Positions 43,901-51,952 of a DNA stretch of 64,000 nucleotides are shown piece by piece. Position 1 is the stretch's first letter. Every line of letters begins with the position of its first letter. The stretch is from Arthrobacter sp. ok362 (GTDB lineage Bacteria; Actinomycetota; Actinomycetes; Actinomycetales; Micrococcaceae). The position numbers were made by a program, and so were the translations under genes. Under the pieces are notes generated by a model, which saw only the letters and a program-made list of their open reading frames with translations, did no database searches and was not told the DNA's origin. The stretch lies in NCBI RefSeq assembly GCF_900102785.1, contig NZ_FNGC01000021.1:1-64000 (forward strand). Reading direction: 5' to 3'.

Positions 43901-44213
43901 ATTCCTCCTCGTGCTGGTGGGCCGTGAACAGGCCGGCGCCCGTGAAGTCACGGACGTGGGCCAGCGGCGTCTTGTCGATCTGCTTGAAGAACCGCGTCTC
44001 GTCGCAAACCTCGGCCACCAGGTCCGGGTCCCAAACGAAGACCTGCTCGATGCCGGCGATCTCCATGCTGTAGAGCCCCTCGGGGAACTGCTTGGACAGT
44101 TCGCCGAAGTATTCCACCGGGTTAGTGCTGGGGATCTGCGGCGTGTGGCCGAAGAGCGGGACCCCGCGCGGAGACCTGATGGGTCGCGAGTCGTTCTTGG
44201 ACTGTGTGGTCAT
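40992..44213 (-). CDS. Self-sufficient cytochrome P450 / P450 reductase (CYP102, BM3-like)
   Basis: A 1073-residue fusion that follows P450 BM3 of Bacillus closely. The P450 domain (about 1-470) has DGLF-like GAGLFTAHQHE (the Phe over the heme is kept), the I-helix AGHETTSGLLSFATYSL, ETLRLWAP (ExxR) and heme motif PFGNGVRACIGRQFA. A flavodoxin domain follows (VASSYNGKAPDNAQRF), then the FAD/NADPH domain (RPRFYSISSAPL, GPGTGIAPLRGF), ending QQDVFA like BM3 KDVWA. It hydroxylates fatty acids or similar chains near the end using NADPH and O2. GAGGAG precedes the ATG at 44213. A TetR gene is divergent, as Bm3R1 is linked to BM3. Confidence 0.96.
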   Translation of the reverse strand: MTTQSKNDSRPIRSPRGVPLFGHTPQIPSTNPVEYFGELSKQFPEGLYSMEIAGIEQVFVWDPDLVAEVCDETRFFKQIDKTPLAHVRDFTGAGLFTAHQHEEEWGMAHRVLLPAFSQRAMKGYYGQMLEIAQNLVGKWERREGQSVNITDDYTRLTLDTIALSGFGYRFDSFAKEDLHPFLNALLEALVESLRRTQELPMMTKLRKADDTKYRANIQLMRDLVESVIKERREGKGTAEDDLLGLMLEATDPETGKGLDDDNVRDQVVTFLIAGHETTSGLLSFATYSLMRNPHVLAQAYAEVDRLLPGDTVPDYDTIMQMDVIPRILEETLRLWAPIPMIGKSPLEDTVIGGCYELRKGARVNILEGPLHTHPNAWDRPEEFDINRWLPENRVNHHPHAYKPFGNGVRACIGRQFALTEARLALALVLQKFKLADTNDYKMDVKEALTRKPAGFELKVRSRQEHERTVFGAVDLQTGDTRAQAAVSGVGVNLTVAYGSSLGSCEDLARTIADRSERSGFGTTLVGLDKLGDNLPTEGLLVVVASSYNGKAPDNAQRFDDLLASGLPEGSLSNVRFALLGAGNTQWVATYQGFPKRIEGGLLAAGATPVIERGAADAAGDFDGMATRWMESLWATLAEEYAADTSEASSPRFQVQLLTEADVRPAIVSEQAYPLTVVANEELVADATGLWDFSLEPPRPSAKSITIGLPEGVTYETGNHLAVFAKNEPALVNRALARLGVDRDQALRLEQPAGGRTHLPVGTPVTAGLLLTEFLELQDVATRSQMQTLAEHTECPWTRPQLQAYTADTAEAEERYQTEILGKRVSVLGLLERFRAVELPLAVFLDMMGPIRPRFYSISSAPLANPRHVRLTVGLLEGPALSGDGQYRGTCSSYIGGLEPGDVFYGYVRVPSPTFAPPADPATPLILIGPGTGIAPLRGFLEERASQHEKGTEVGLSQVFVGCRHPEHDYFYRQEMQDWEQAGIAQVHTAYSAVTGHPARFVQNAIANVADTVWQAIEDGAYIYVCGDGRRMAPAVREALAAIYRERTGSDNEAAQQWFAQLEADERYQQDVFA

Positions 44214-44278
44214 GGCTTGCTCCTCTGTAGAGGGGGGATCGGCTAGGCCGCCGGCGATGCGGGGATGCATCACAGAAA

Positions 44279-44390
44279 CGTACGCCGTATGGAAATGCAA
44301 CCATACAATGTATGAAAGGTCGACCGCAACCCTGAGCCTTGGGTGACTGTCATTCCGCCGCACGGCGAGGTTATTTCCATACGCTGTACG
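44279..44390. promoter_or_regulatory. TetR-type operators, copy B
   Basis: CGTACGCCGTATG (44279-44291), CATACAATGTATG (44302-44314) and CATACGCTGTACG (44378-44390) match the CATAC-N3-GTATG operators at 31114-31229 in order and spacing. The middle one is identical to copy A; the outer two have decayed arms. Confidence 0.8.
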
Positions 44391-44409
44391 AATTTGATAG
44401 TGTCCGAGT

Positions 44410-45072
44410 ATGGAAAAGACGAAGAGTTCCCCGCGGGGGACCAGGAAGAGAGAGGTGCCTCTGACCGAGGCCGGGATCTACGCCGCCGCCCTGCGGCTCA
44501 TCGACGAGGACGGGGTTGAGGCGCTCACCATGCGTAAACTTGCCACCGCGCTCGATGCGAACCCGATGTCGCTCTACTACCACGTGCCGAACAAGGACGC
44601 TGTGCTGCGCGGCGTGGCGAGAATGGTCGGCGCCCAGTTCCGCACCGTGAAGTCCGAGGACGCTCCCTGGCAGGAGCGCATCCGCCTGCTCGCCACGGAT
44701 TTCCGGACGCTGGCGCAACGCCACCCCAGGTTCATGGGCTACTCGTTCAGCCTCCAGTCGGACTTCATCCAGCCCGACGACCCGTTCTGGATTGAGCTCA
44801 CCGCGATCCTGGACGCCGCAGGAGTGCCGCACTCGGAGCTCTCTCATTTCACCGCTCTCGTGGGCTTCGCCATCAACGGTGTCCTCACCGCCGAACTCAC
44901 CGGCACGCTCCACCGGTGGTCGAGCCTCAAACCCCCCACTGATGGCGAAGACGGGCTCACCCCTCCAGGCCTTGACGAGAACCGCGTCTTCCACCTGGCG
45001 CTGGACACGATCATCATGGGCCTGGAGGGCCAACTCGCCGTCTTTGGTGAAGGCCAGGGCGCCGACCATTGA
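44410..45072 (+). CDS. TetR-family regulator (copy B)
   Basis: A 220-residue TetR regulator nearly the same as that at 31249-31923. The helix-turn-helix ALTMRKLATALDANPMSLY is identical, so the two proteins should recognise the same operators. Differences concentrate in the ligand domain (for example QRHPRFMGYSFSLQSDFIQP). Divergent from the P450 gene, it probably represses P450 transcription until a fatty acid or drug-like ligand binds. Confidence 0.92.
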   Translation: MEKTKSSPRGTRKREVPLTEAGIYAAALRLIDEDGVEALTMRKLATALDANPMSLYYHVPNKDAVLRGVARMVGAQFRTVKSEDAPWQERIRLLATDFRTLAQRHPRFMGYSFSLQSDFIQPDDPFWIELTAILDAAGVPHSELSHFTALVGFAINGVLTAELTGTLHRWSSLKPPTDGEDGLTPPGLDENRVFHLALDTIIMGLEGQLAVFGEGQGADH

Positions 45073-45208
45073 TGGTGTGGTCCTGTAGCGTTCCGGCCTG
45101 AGAGCGCCCGTGGTCGGCGGGGCCCAGGCAGCAACGCATGAGCAACCGGTCAGTTCAATGACCGTTCCCGAGATGGCGGACATTCCGTCCCGATGCGAGA
45201 ATGCCCGC

Positions 45209-45787
45209 ATGCTTATATTCTTGGAGACGGAGCGGCTGTTGCTGCGGCAGTTCAATCTCCGCGACTCAGAACTGCTCGTGGAGTTGGACGGCGATCCGCG
45301 TGTGATGCGGTACATCACGGGCGGCGCCCCGACGTCTCGGGACGAGGTTGAAGGCGAGATACTTCCGGCATTCCTTGGCTACTACCGGGAATTCCCCGGC
45401 TACGGTTTCTGGGCCGCGATCGAGAAGTCAAGCGGAGATTTCCTCGGCTGGTTCCACTACCGACCCGCCCCCGGCGATCCACTCGATCAGCCGGAACTGG
45501 GCTACCGGTTGCGCTGCGAGGCTTGGGGAAAGGGGTACGCGACCGAGGGTTCTCGTGCGCTGATCGCCAAGGGGTTTACCGAGTTCGGAGTGCAACGGGT
45601 CGTTGCTTCGGCCGTGGCAGTCAACACAGCCTCGCGAAGGGTGATGGAGAGATCTGGGATGCGTCTCGTACGGGCCTTCGTCGCTGACTGGCCAGTGTCG
45701 ATCCCGGGCGATGAACACGGCGGCGTCGAGTACGCGATCTCCAGGCGTGAATGGGAGCTAAACCGGACCGCCGTCACTGGTCCGTGA
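45209..45787 (+). CDS. GNAT acetyltransferase (RimJ/RimL type)
   Basis: A 192-residue acetyltransferase of the ribosomal-protein-alanine type: LETERLLLRQFNLRDSELLV at the N-terminus, GFWAAIEKSSGDFLGWFHY, ELGYRLRCEAWGKGYATEG (acetyl-CoA loop) and VNTASRRVMERSGMRLVR. The ATG at 45209 begins the match; a longer frame to 45110 lacks homology. Substrate unknown. Confidence 0.9.
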   Translation: MLIFLETERLLLRQFNLRDSELLVELDGDPRVMRYITGGAPTSRDEVEGEILPAFLGYYREFPGYGFWAAIEKSSGDFLGWFHYRPAPGDPLDQPELGYRLRCEAWGKGYATEGSRALIAKGFTEFGVQRVVASAVAVNTASRRVMERSGMRLVRAFVADWPVSIPGDEHGGVEYAISRREWELNRTAVTGP

Positions 45788-46342
45788 TCCAGCATCTTTC
45801 ACCTCGCGGGCAGCGACGGTGGCCAGGATCATCGGACCACCTCGCAGTGGAGATGGGTGACACCAGGGGCAGGCACCGCCTCGGTCATTCCTTCCGAATG
45901 CGAACCGGGGGGCAGTGTTCGGTTCCGAGTCCGAAACCGGATACTGACACGCCAAGTATGCTCCCGAGGCGGGAACGGTGCATCCCAGAACGCCGGGATG
46001 CGCTAGTGGGGTCGGGCGCTATCTGGCCTTCGATAGGCGCCGGACCATCAACGAAAGGTTGCACTCGACGGCAGCTCAATAGAAACAGTCCCGGGCAGCG
46101 CGTCGGCGGCCGGGATCCGGGAAATCACCTTGGCCGGCACCAAGGGTGCGGGTCTGCCAGAGCATCACCGCCAGGACCACGACGACGACGAGCGGGCCCG
46201 CGGAGGTCCTTTATCACCTGGTCGGCCTCCGGCTTGATTGGGCGCTCAATGCCTTCAGCGCATTGACAGTCCGGATGGTGACGGAGCACCCTAGGGCCTG
46301 TTGGGCTGAGGCGCTGCAGAATCATCGACGATGGGGGACCCC
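45788..46342. other. Long intergenic stretch
   Basis: No gene I can support on either strand. Frames present are short and shift often. A GGGGGACCCC at 46333-46342 serves as the ribosome-site region of the next gene. Confidence 0.4.
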
Positions 46343-48715
46343 ATGATTACTGTCCGGTTCATTTACATGACAGGCATTAAGCGGGGCCTTTTCCACAGCG
46401 CCCGCCTGTCCGGCACCTGGAACAGCTGGGGCGACATACCGATGCGGGAGACCGTAGCTGATGACGGCTGCCCGGCTTTCGAAGTGGCCGTGGACTTCGA
46501 TGACGCTCTGGCCGGCCAGGAGATCCGGTGGGGTGTCCGACTGGACGGACGGGCAGGAGCGAACCAGTGGGGGATTCCGACCGAGGACCCGGACCTGGGT
46601 GTGATCAGGCCGGAATGCCGGACCATCCTTCCGGCGGCCGGAGGGCTGGCGACGGCCCGCTACTATCTGACACTCAGCCGGTTCCTTGGCGCCCAGAAGT
46701 TCTACCAGGGCGGCGCGGAGCTCCTCAAGTTCGCGGTCTGGGCACCGCACGCCCAAAGGGTTGAGGTTGTCTTCGGAACAACGGACAACGGCTACATCTT
46801 CGACGATGGCACCGGCATCGACCCGAACCGTCCCGTTGTGCTGCTCAAGAAAATCGGTGGCGGTATCTGGGCCAGCGACCCGCTGTCGGACTTCCAGTCC
46901 TACGTGGGATTGCCTTACATGTACCGCATCCAAAACGCCCAAGGCGTCACGAGGATGCACACCGATGTCCACTCCCGCTGGCAGATCGGGCGCGGCGACA
47001 AAAACCCACTGTATGACGCGTGGGACAAGAGCCCGGCTACTCTCGACGGCGGCGTCAGCTGCAGCGTCGTCGTCGACCAGGACGTGGTGCGCGAAGAGTT
47101 CGAACCGATCACCAACCCACCGAAGCAGATCACCGACGAGGAGTTCTGGTCCAGGGAGTTCACCGCCGGATTGCCGGTGCCGTCGCGACTCCCTGAGCTG
47201 GTGATCTATGAACTCCACATCGGGTCGCTGGGATTCGGCAAAATTGGCCCGGGCAACCTGCAGGACGCCATGGACTTCATCCCTCATCTGGTGTCCCTCG
47301 GCGTCAACGCAGTCGAGCTGCTACCTGTGTCCGAATTCCACGGAAACGTCGGCTGGGGCTACGGGGACACGCACCATTTCGTCATTGAGTCCAGCGCCGG
47401 CGGACGCGACAAGTACAAGCACTTCGTGCGGGAGTGCCACCGCAACGGGATCGCCGTCATTCAGGACGTCGTCTACAACCACTTCGACAACGACGCCGAC
47501 AGGGCGGAATGGCAGTACGACTCGGACCTGCCTGAGGAAAACATTTACTACTGGTACGAGGGGCGCTCCACCGATTATGCCAACCCGAAAAACGGGTACC
47601 TGCGGAACGGGTCGTCGGGGTTTACTCCTCGCCTGTGGGAGGAGAATGTGCGAAAGCTGTTCACGAGCAGCGCCGCGGAGTTTGCCGAGGAATTCCACGT
47701 TGACGGCTTCCGCGTGGACCTCACCCAGGCCATCCACCGCGACCATTGGCACGAAATCGACGGATCGCCAGTGGACTCCGCCAGGATCTTCGGCCAGAAG
47801 CTGCTGCGGGAGTGGAGCCGGACTCTGAATCTCATCCGGCCTGCCGTCATGCGCATAGCCGAAGACCATTCAGATTGGTTCGCGGTGACACAGCCCACCG
47901 ACATGGCGGGGATGGGATTCAACGCGACCTGGTACGCCGCGTTCTATCACGACCTGATCGGTGATGCGGACAATCAACTGGACAAGGCCAGGGTGCTCCA
48001 CCGCGCCGGGTTCGGGACGGACGACCCGGTGCCGTTGAGCCAGCTCTCCGGATCACTTGCCCGGACCGGGGATGCGCGGATCGCTTACCACGAGTCCCAC
48101 GATGAGGCCGGAAACTCCGACGGCACTTTGCGCACAATCCGCGTGGCCGTCAATGACGCCGCACTGTTCGGGCCGACTCGGGACGCTGCGGAGGCCCGGG
48201 CAAGGCTGGTCGCCGGGATCGGCATCCTGTCGGCCGGCACGCCGATGTTTCTCATGGGCGAGGAGATCGGCGCCCGGGCACCTTTCAAGCACAACCAAAT
48301 CCTGGAAGGCCGGGAAGACATCCTGAGAGAAAGCCACGGCCTGGGAGCGAACCTGTTCCGCTACTATCAGGACCTGATCAGGCTCCGCCGTACCCGCCGG
48401 GGCTTCCGGTCACGAAACATCGACATCATTCATGCCTCCGATGGCAACCGGGTCATCGCCTTCACACGGAACGAAGGACCCACCCGTGAACTCGTTATCG
48501 CGTCCCTGAACAACCGGCCGTTCGATGGAGGCTACATCATCCAGAGTTCGGTGGACCGGCTGAGCCCTGGTCAGTGGCAGGAGGTCTTCAACAGCGACTC
48601 GCGGTTCTATGGTGGATCGGACCTGGGGAACTTCGGTGCCGCCCTGCCCAGCCAGGACGGCCAGATTGAGGTGCGCTTGCCGGCCAACGCATTGGTCGTG
48701 CTGAGCATGCTGTGA
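46343..48715 (+). CDS. GH13 alpha-amylase-family enzyme with N-terminal carbohydrate modules
   Basis: A 790-residue glycoside hydrolase family 13 protein. Two N-terminal beta-sandwich modules come first: ARLSGTWNSWGDIPM (CBM20/48-like) and LLKFAVWAPHAQRVEVVF (CBM48). The barrel shows VNAVELLPVSEF, VIQDVVYNHF, FHVDGFRVDLTQAI (nucleophile Asp), VMRIAEDHSDW (acid/base Glu) and YHESHDEAGNSD (third Asp). This order resembles branching enzymes and trehalohydrolases. It probably acts on alpha-glucans such as glycogen. The start at 46343 follows GGGGGA; an ATG at 46331 is possible. Confidence 0.88.
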   Translation: MITVRFIYMTGIKRGLFHSARLSGTWNSWGDIPMRETVADDGCPAFEVAVDFDDALAGQEIRWGVRLDGRAGANQWGIPTEDPDLGVIRPECRTILPAAGGLATARYYLTLSRFLGAQKFYQGGAELLKFAVWAPHAQRVEVVFGTTDNGYIFDDGTGIDPNRPVVLLKKIGGGIWASDPLSDFQSYVGLPYMYRIQNAQGVTRMHTDVHSRWQIGRGDKNPLYDAWDKSPATLDGGVSCSVVVDQDVVREEFEPITNPPKQITDEEFWSREFTAGLPVPSRLPELVIYELHIGSLGFGKIGPGNLQDAMDFIPHLVSLGVNAVELLPVSEFHGNVGWGYGDTHHFVIESSAGGRDKYKHFVRECHRNGIAVIQDVVYNHFDNDADRAEWQYDSDLPEENIYYWYEGRSTDYANPKNGYLRNGSSGFTPRLWEENVRKLFTSSAAEFAEEFHVDGFRVDLTQAIHRDHWHEIDGSPVDSARIFGQKLLREWSRTLNLIRPAVMRIAEDHSDWFAVTQPTDMAGMGFNATWYAAFYHDLIGDADNQLDKARVLHRAGFGTDDPVPLSQLSGSLARTGDARIAYHESHDEAGNSDGTLRTIRVAVNDAALFGPTRDAAEARARLVAGIGILSAGTPMFLMGEEIGARAPFKHNQILEGREDILRESHGLGANLFRYYQDLIRLRRTRRGFRSRNIDIIHASDGNRVIAFTRNEGPTRELVIASLNNRPFDGGYIIQSSVDRLSPGQWQEVFNSDSRFYGGSDLGNFGAALPSQDGQIEVRLPANALVVLSML

Positions 48716-49041
48716 CGCCGGGTAACTTCTCGTTCGGCGGTCCGGGGCGCAGTACCGTACGGCGCTTTTGGACAGCCTCTGATGGTGATGTAGCCACCGA
48801 CGAAGCCAACTCGGGTGACATCTGCGCGGGCAGAATTGCCGCGGAGGCGGGAAGAACCGTTGGCATACTTGGCTGCCCGATCCCGGCACGGTCCTCCGTG
48901 GCCGAGAGCGATCCTGGTCGCTTTTTCTGGCTGCCTATCGAAGATACGGCGGCCGTGGTAATTTCTGCTTGGATTAGGAGTTCCTCATGCGATTGCCTTC
49001 CAATCCAGCTCCTGATACCGCTTTCGAAAGCAGAGGCAACG
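48716..49041. other. Intergenic stretch upstream of a small gene
   Basis: A plus-strand frame continues open through this stretch into the next gene from 48712, but its composition (GGPGRSTVRRFWTAS and similar) lacks any family pattern. I treat it as non-coding, with the promoter near 49000. Confidence 0.4.
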
Positions 49042-49314
49042 ATGGCAACTCTATTGATCTTCCATGAGGTCGACGACGTTAACCACTGGCTCAGCTCGCC
49101 GCGACGCCAGGAACTCTTCGGACCCATGGGCATGACTGTTCGAACCTTTGTCGACCCGGAGAAAACCAACCGCGTCGGCCTGATCGTCGATGTCCCGGAC
49201 ATGGACACGTTCCAGCGAATGATGGAGTCCGAGGCCGCGGCCGACGCCATGGAATTCGACGGCGTACGCCGGGACACGATCCTGACGCTGGTCGAACCCG
49301 AGCCCAGCACCTGA
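49042..49314 (+). CDS. Small ferredoxin-like-fold hypothetical protein
   Basis: A 90-residue protein, ATLLIFHEVDDVNHWLSSPR to TILTLVEPEPS. Alternating strands and helices and the segment VGLIVDVPDMDTFQRMMES suggest a dimeric alpha/beta-barrel (antibiotic-biosynthesis-monooxygenase-like) fold. GAGG lies 6 bases before the ATG. No partner gene is evident. Confidence 0.75.
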   Translation: MATLLIFHEVDDVNHWLSSPRRQELFGPMGMTVRTFVDPEKTNRVGLIVDVPDMDTFQRMMESEAAADAMEFDGVRRDTILTLVEPEPST

Positions 49315-49590
49315 CCCCGGGACGTAGTGCTGGCGGGTCTTCTGAGGCGTTTAGCCGCTCATACCTGCAGTCTGCCGCCGGTGGGCGGTGCGTATGGCTA
49401 GCCCCGCCGGTCGTGCGGGCGGGCGCTTGGCCGGCGCACGAACGCCGCGGCTCCGGCCGGCCCGCCGAAGCAGAGTTGAACAGCAGGGGAACAAGGCCCG
49501 AGCTGTACCCCGTCGAAAGGACCGACATGGCATCCGGACCGGTTTCCCGGGGGCACCTTCTCACTCTCGGAGGATCTCACGCTGACCCGT

Positions 49591-50397
49591 ATGGGATACG
49601 GGGCGATGCAGCTCGCTGGCCCGCACGTGTTCGGGCCGCCCGCTGACCGCGACGGCGCCCTTGCCGTTCTGAACGAGGCCGTGAGTCTGGGCATCAATCA
49701 TATTGATACGGCCGACTACTACGGGCCCCACATCACCAACGAAATCATCAAGGAAGCTCTTCACCCCTATGCGGAGGACCTTCATATCGTGACGAAGGTC
49801 GGTGCGCGTCGCGATGCGGACGGGAACTGGCCGCAGGCCCTCTCACGCGACGAGCTCCAGCAGGCCATTCACCACAACCTCACGAACCTCGGGCTTGACG
49901 TCCTCGACTTGGTGCATCTGCGAGTCGGCGGGTTCGAAAGTCCCACCCCCGGTTCACTCGCCGAACCCTTCACCGCCCTGGCCGAACTCCAGCAGGAGGG
50001 GCTGATCAAACATCTCGGCCTCAGCACCGTCAACGCCGGGCAAATCGCCGAGGCACAGCAGATCGCCCCTATCGTCTCAGTGCAGAACTTCTACAACATC
50101 GCCAAACGGCAGGACGATCAACTCGTGGACTCACTCGCGGAGCAGGGCATCGCCTACGTGCCGTACTTCCCCTTAGGCGGATTCACGCCGCTTCAGTCCG
50201 ACACCCTCAGGGATGTCGCCGAACGCCTGCAGGCAACCCCGATGAGTGTCGCCCTGGCCTGGCTGTTGCAGCGCTCACCGAACATCCTGCTCATCCCCGG
50301 TACGTCCTCACTCGCGCATCTCCGAGACAACGTTTCGGCTGCCGCCCTCGAGCTGCCGGCCGACGCGATCCAGGCACTGAACGCAATTGCCGAATAG
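49591..50397 (+). CDS. Aldo/keto reductase with apparent N-terminal frameshift
   Basis: From ATG 49591 the protein (268 residues) reads MGYGAMQLAG, GINHIDTADYYGPH (catalytic Asp and Tyr), HIVTKVG (Lys), VLDLVHLR, and VQNFYNIAKRQDD, LIPGTSSLAHL (cofactor). The usual N-terminal hairpin is found upstream in the same frame (GTFSLSEDLTLTR), without a start codon. A good ATG at 49527 with AAAGGA encodes MASGPVSRG in the other frame. The two join if one G of the GGGGG run at 49549-49553 is removed. The gene is therefore either frameshifted or carries a sequencing error. NADPH-dependent reduction of aldehydes or ketones is the family role. Confidence 0.8.
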   Translation: MGYGAMQLAGPHVFGPPADRDGALAVLNEAVSLGINHIDTADYYGPHITNEIIKEALHPYAEDLHIVTKVGARRDADGNWPQALSRDELQQAIHHNLTNLGLDVLDLVHLRVGGFESPTPGSLAEPFTALAELQQEGLIKHLGLSTVNAGQIAEAQQIAPIVSVQNFYNIAKRQDDQLVDSLAEQGIAYVPYFPLGGFTPLQSDTLRDVAERLQATPMSVALAWLLQRSPNILLIPGTSSLAHLRDNVSAAALELPADAIQALNAIAE

Positions 50398-50759
50398 CGA
50401 CGTCTGAACTGACCAATCACCCCCGCGAATCAGGACGACGGCATCCCCTTCAACAGTCCCCGGTCGGTCTGACGGGTTCGGTGCCGGATTTTGGGGGATG
50501 CGGCCGGACTCAGCAAACCTAGGACCGGAGGAATTGCGAGTCAAACCCATTGCCGGGACAACGAAGCGCGGCTAACGTGCTGTCTAGGAAGTGGCCGTGG
50601 GCAACGATATTGGGGGTGGCCGCACCGCGTCCATTGTGGACGCTTAACCTCGCAAGGCTGGCTCCATGGCCTCCAACCGATGGAGCCAGCTTCCGGTAGC
50701 CGCGAGGTTCCGCGGTGCCGCGGCGGACAGATTCTCGACACCGGCCACGGATCGTCTGA
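50398..50759. other. Intergenic stretch between convergent genes
   Basis: No gene seen. It contains the hairpin at 50657-50690. Confidence 0.4.
50657..50690. terminator. Hairpin terminator between convergent genes
   Basis: An 11-bp perfect stem GCTGGCTCCAT / ATGGAGCCAGC with a 12-base loop sits between the aldo/keto reductase and the SnoaL-like gene. Confidence 0.65.
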
Positions 50760-51194
50760 CTAGATTTTTTCAACCCATTGGGCACGCCACTGTGGTGCGT
50801 CGAATGCTTCGCTCCAGTAGGCCGTCTCCCTGGCGATTTTGCCCTCGCGAAATTCAAAGATGAACACCGTTTCGTACTTTGGGCCGCCGTAATCCAACAA
50901 CGCCTCGGCGACGACCAGCTCCCCGCCGCTGGTCAGCCGGCGCGGGGTGATGGTTGGCAGTTGTGGGAAGGCGTTGTAGATTCCCCTCCGGTTCTCGGCG
51001 CCGCGCACGAGCTCTCCGGATTGTGGCCAGTGCATGATCGCGTCGTCATGAAACAACTCGTCCATGATGGCAACCTGACGGTCATTGATACAAGCGATCA
51101 GCCGGTTGACTACCTTCTCGTTTGCAGTGGTTTCATCCACAGTCTTTTCATCCACAGTCCTGACCTGATTTCTGGGGAGTATCTGATTCTGCAT
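50760..51194 (-). CDS. SnoaL-like (NTF2-fold) protein
   Basis: A 144-residue SnoaL-like protein. The core ANEKVVNRLIACINDRQVAI, then MDELFHDDAIMHWPQSGELV and FIFEFREGKIARETAYW is the NTF2-fold pocket pattern found in polyketide cyclases and dehydratases. The N-terminus holds a short tandem repeat VDEKTVDETT (a GTGGATGAAA repeat in DNA). Function could be small-molecule isomerisation or simply ligand binding. Confidence 0.8.
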   Translation of the reverse strand: MQNQILPRNQVRTVDEKTVDETTANEKVVNRLIACINDRQVAIMDELFHDDAIMHWPQSGELVRGAENRRGIYNAFPQLPTITPRRLTSGGELVVAEALLDYGGPKYETVFIFEFREGKIARETAYWSEAFDAPQWRAQWVEKI

Positions 51195-51505
51195 CGGGCT
51201 CGAGTCTGGAGGGGCGGATGAGGCCCCTGTAAGAATCTTGTCGTCTTAATGGTCGGAGGAGCAGCTGACGGCGGCCAGTGCCCAAAGTCCCCCGTCCCCC
51301 GGACCCATTGTGTCCAGAGGGACGGATCCGCCAGGGCATCAAAAAGGCCTACGCGGCCCTTTCGTATGGGAATGCTCTGCTGCACTGGTGTGGTGCCGCT
51401 GGGTCCTGACCGTCGGGCACGGCCGGCGCACCGCAGCCCGTTGGAGGAGACGTCGGCGGTGCATCGTGCGCTCGTGAGGCAGAAGGCGGGGGAGCGGTGG
51501 CGCCG
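51195..51505. other. Intergenic stretch, nothing recognised
   Basis: About 310 bases without gene, repeat or convincing hairpin. It should hold the promoter of the SnoaL-like gene and the 3' end of the 51506-51787 transcript. Confidence 0.35.
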
Positions 51506-51787
51506 CTAGGCACCGAGCTGGCGTCGAATGTGTTCGGGGTAGTCCTCGTAGCTGGCCATCACATCGAGAAGGTCAAGCATTGGTGGGAAGTCCTCGACGG
51601 GCTGGCGTCCGGCAAGGTAAACCGCGGTCTGTTCAACTACCTGGAGCTCGTCGGCGTTCGTCAGTCCCAGCTGTTCAAGTGTCTCGGGGTCGGCGCGGAA
51701 CCAGGACTCGATAATTCCGCTGTCAGTATGGGCACGCACCAAATACTGGTGTTCGGTTACCGGCTCAACATCGAACTGCTTAGTCAT
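51506..51787 (-). CDS. Hypothetical protein
   Basis: A 93-residue acidic protein: TKQFDVEPVTEHQYLVRAHT, IIESWFRADPETLEQLGL, ELQVVEQTAVYLAGRQP. The ATG at 51787 has AAGGTGG about 6 bases upstream; the frame continues to 51838 without a better site. The alternating pattern looks like a compact alpha/beta domain. Family not recognised. Confidence 0.65.
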   Translation of the reverse strand: MTKQFDVEPVTEHQYLVRAHTDSGIIESWFRADPETLEQLGLTNADELQVVEQTAVYLAGRQPVEDFPPMLDLLDVMASYEDYPEHIRRQLGA

Positions 51788-51952
51788 AGGACCCACCTTA
51801 GCTTCACGGGTCAGTAGTGTGGCCCTGTCTTCCGGCATGTTTGCGCTGCCGATCTGGCTGCAGACAGCCAGCGGCTTTGCGTGCTCTTCTCCTGAAGCCG
51901 TGGGGGCCTATTGAAGGGGTGATGGGGTTGAGGCGGGTCCGTGGAATACGCT

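Larger units (their letters stand above)
44187..45140. repeat. Duplicated regulator-promoter-leader module, copy B
   Basis: Homologous to 31018-31975. It contains the first codons of the P450 gene (MTTQSKND), the divergent promoter, operators, TetR gene and about 70 bases after it. This is probably the parent copy, since Bm3R1-type regulators are naturally linked to CYP102 genes. Confidence 0.8.

Noticed and set aside
46146..46346. Short plus-strand frame before the GH13 gene
   Set aside because: No ribosome site or family match; it ends inside the start region of the next gene.
48712..49041. In-frame N-terminal extension of the small gene at 49042
   Set aside because: No family pattern, and a ribosome site sits right before the 49042 ATG.
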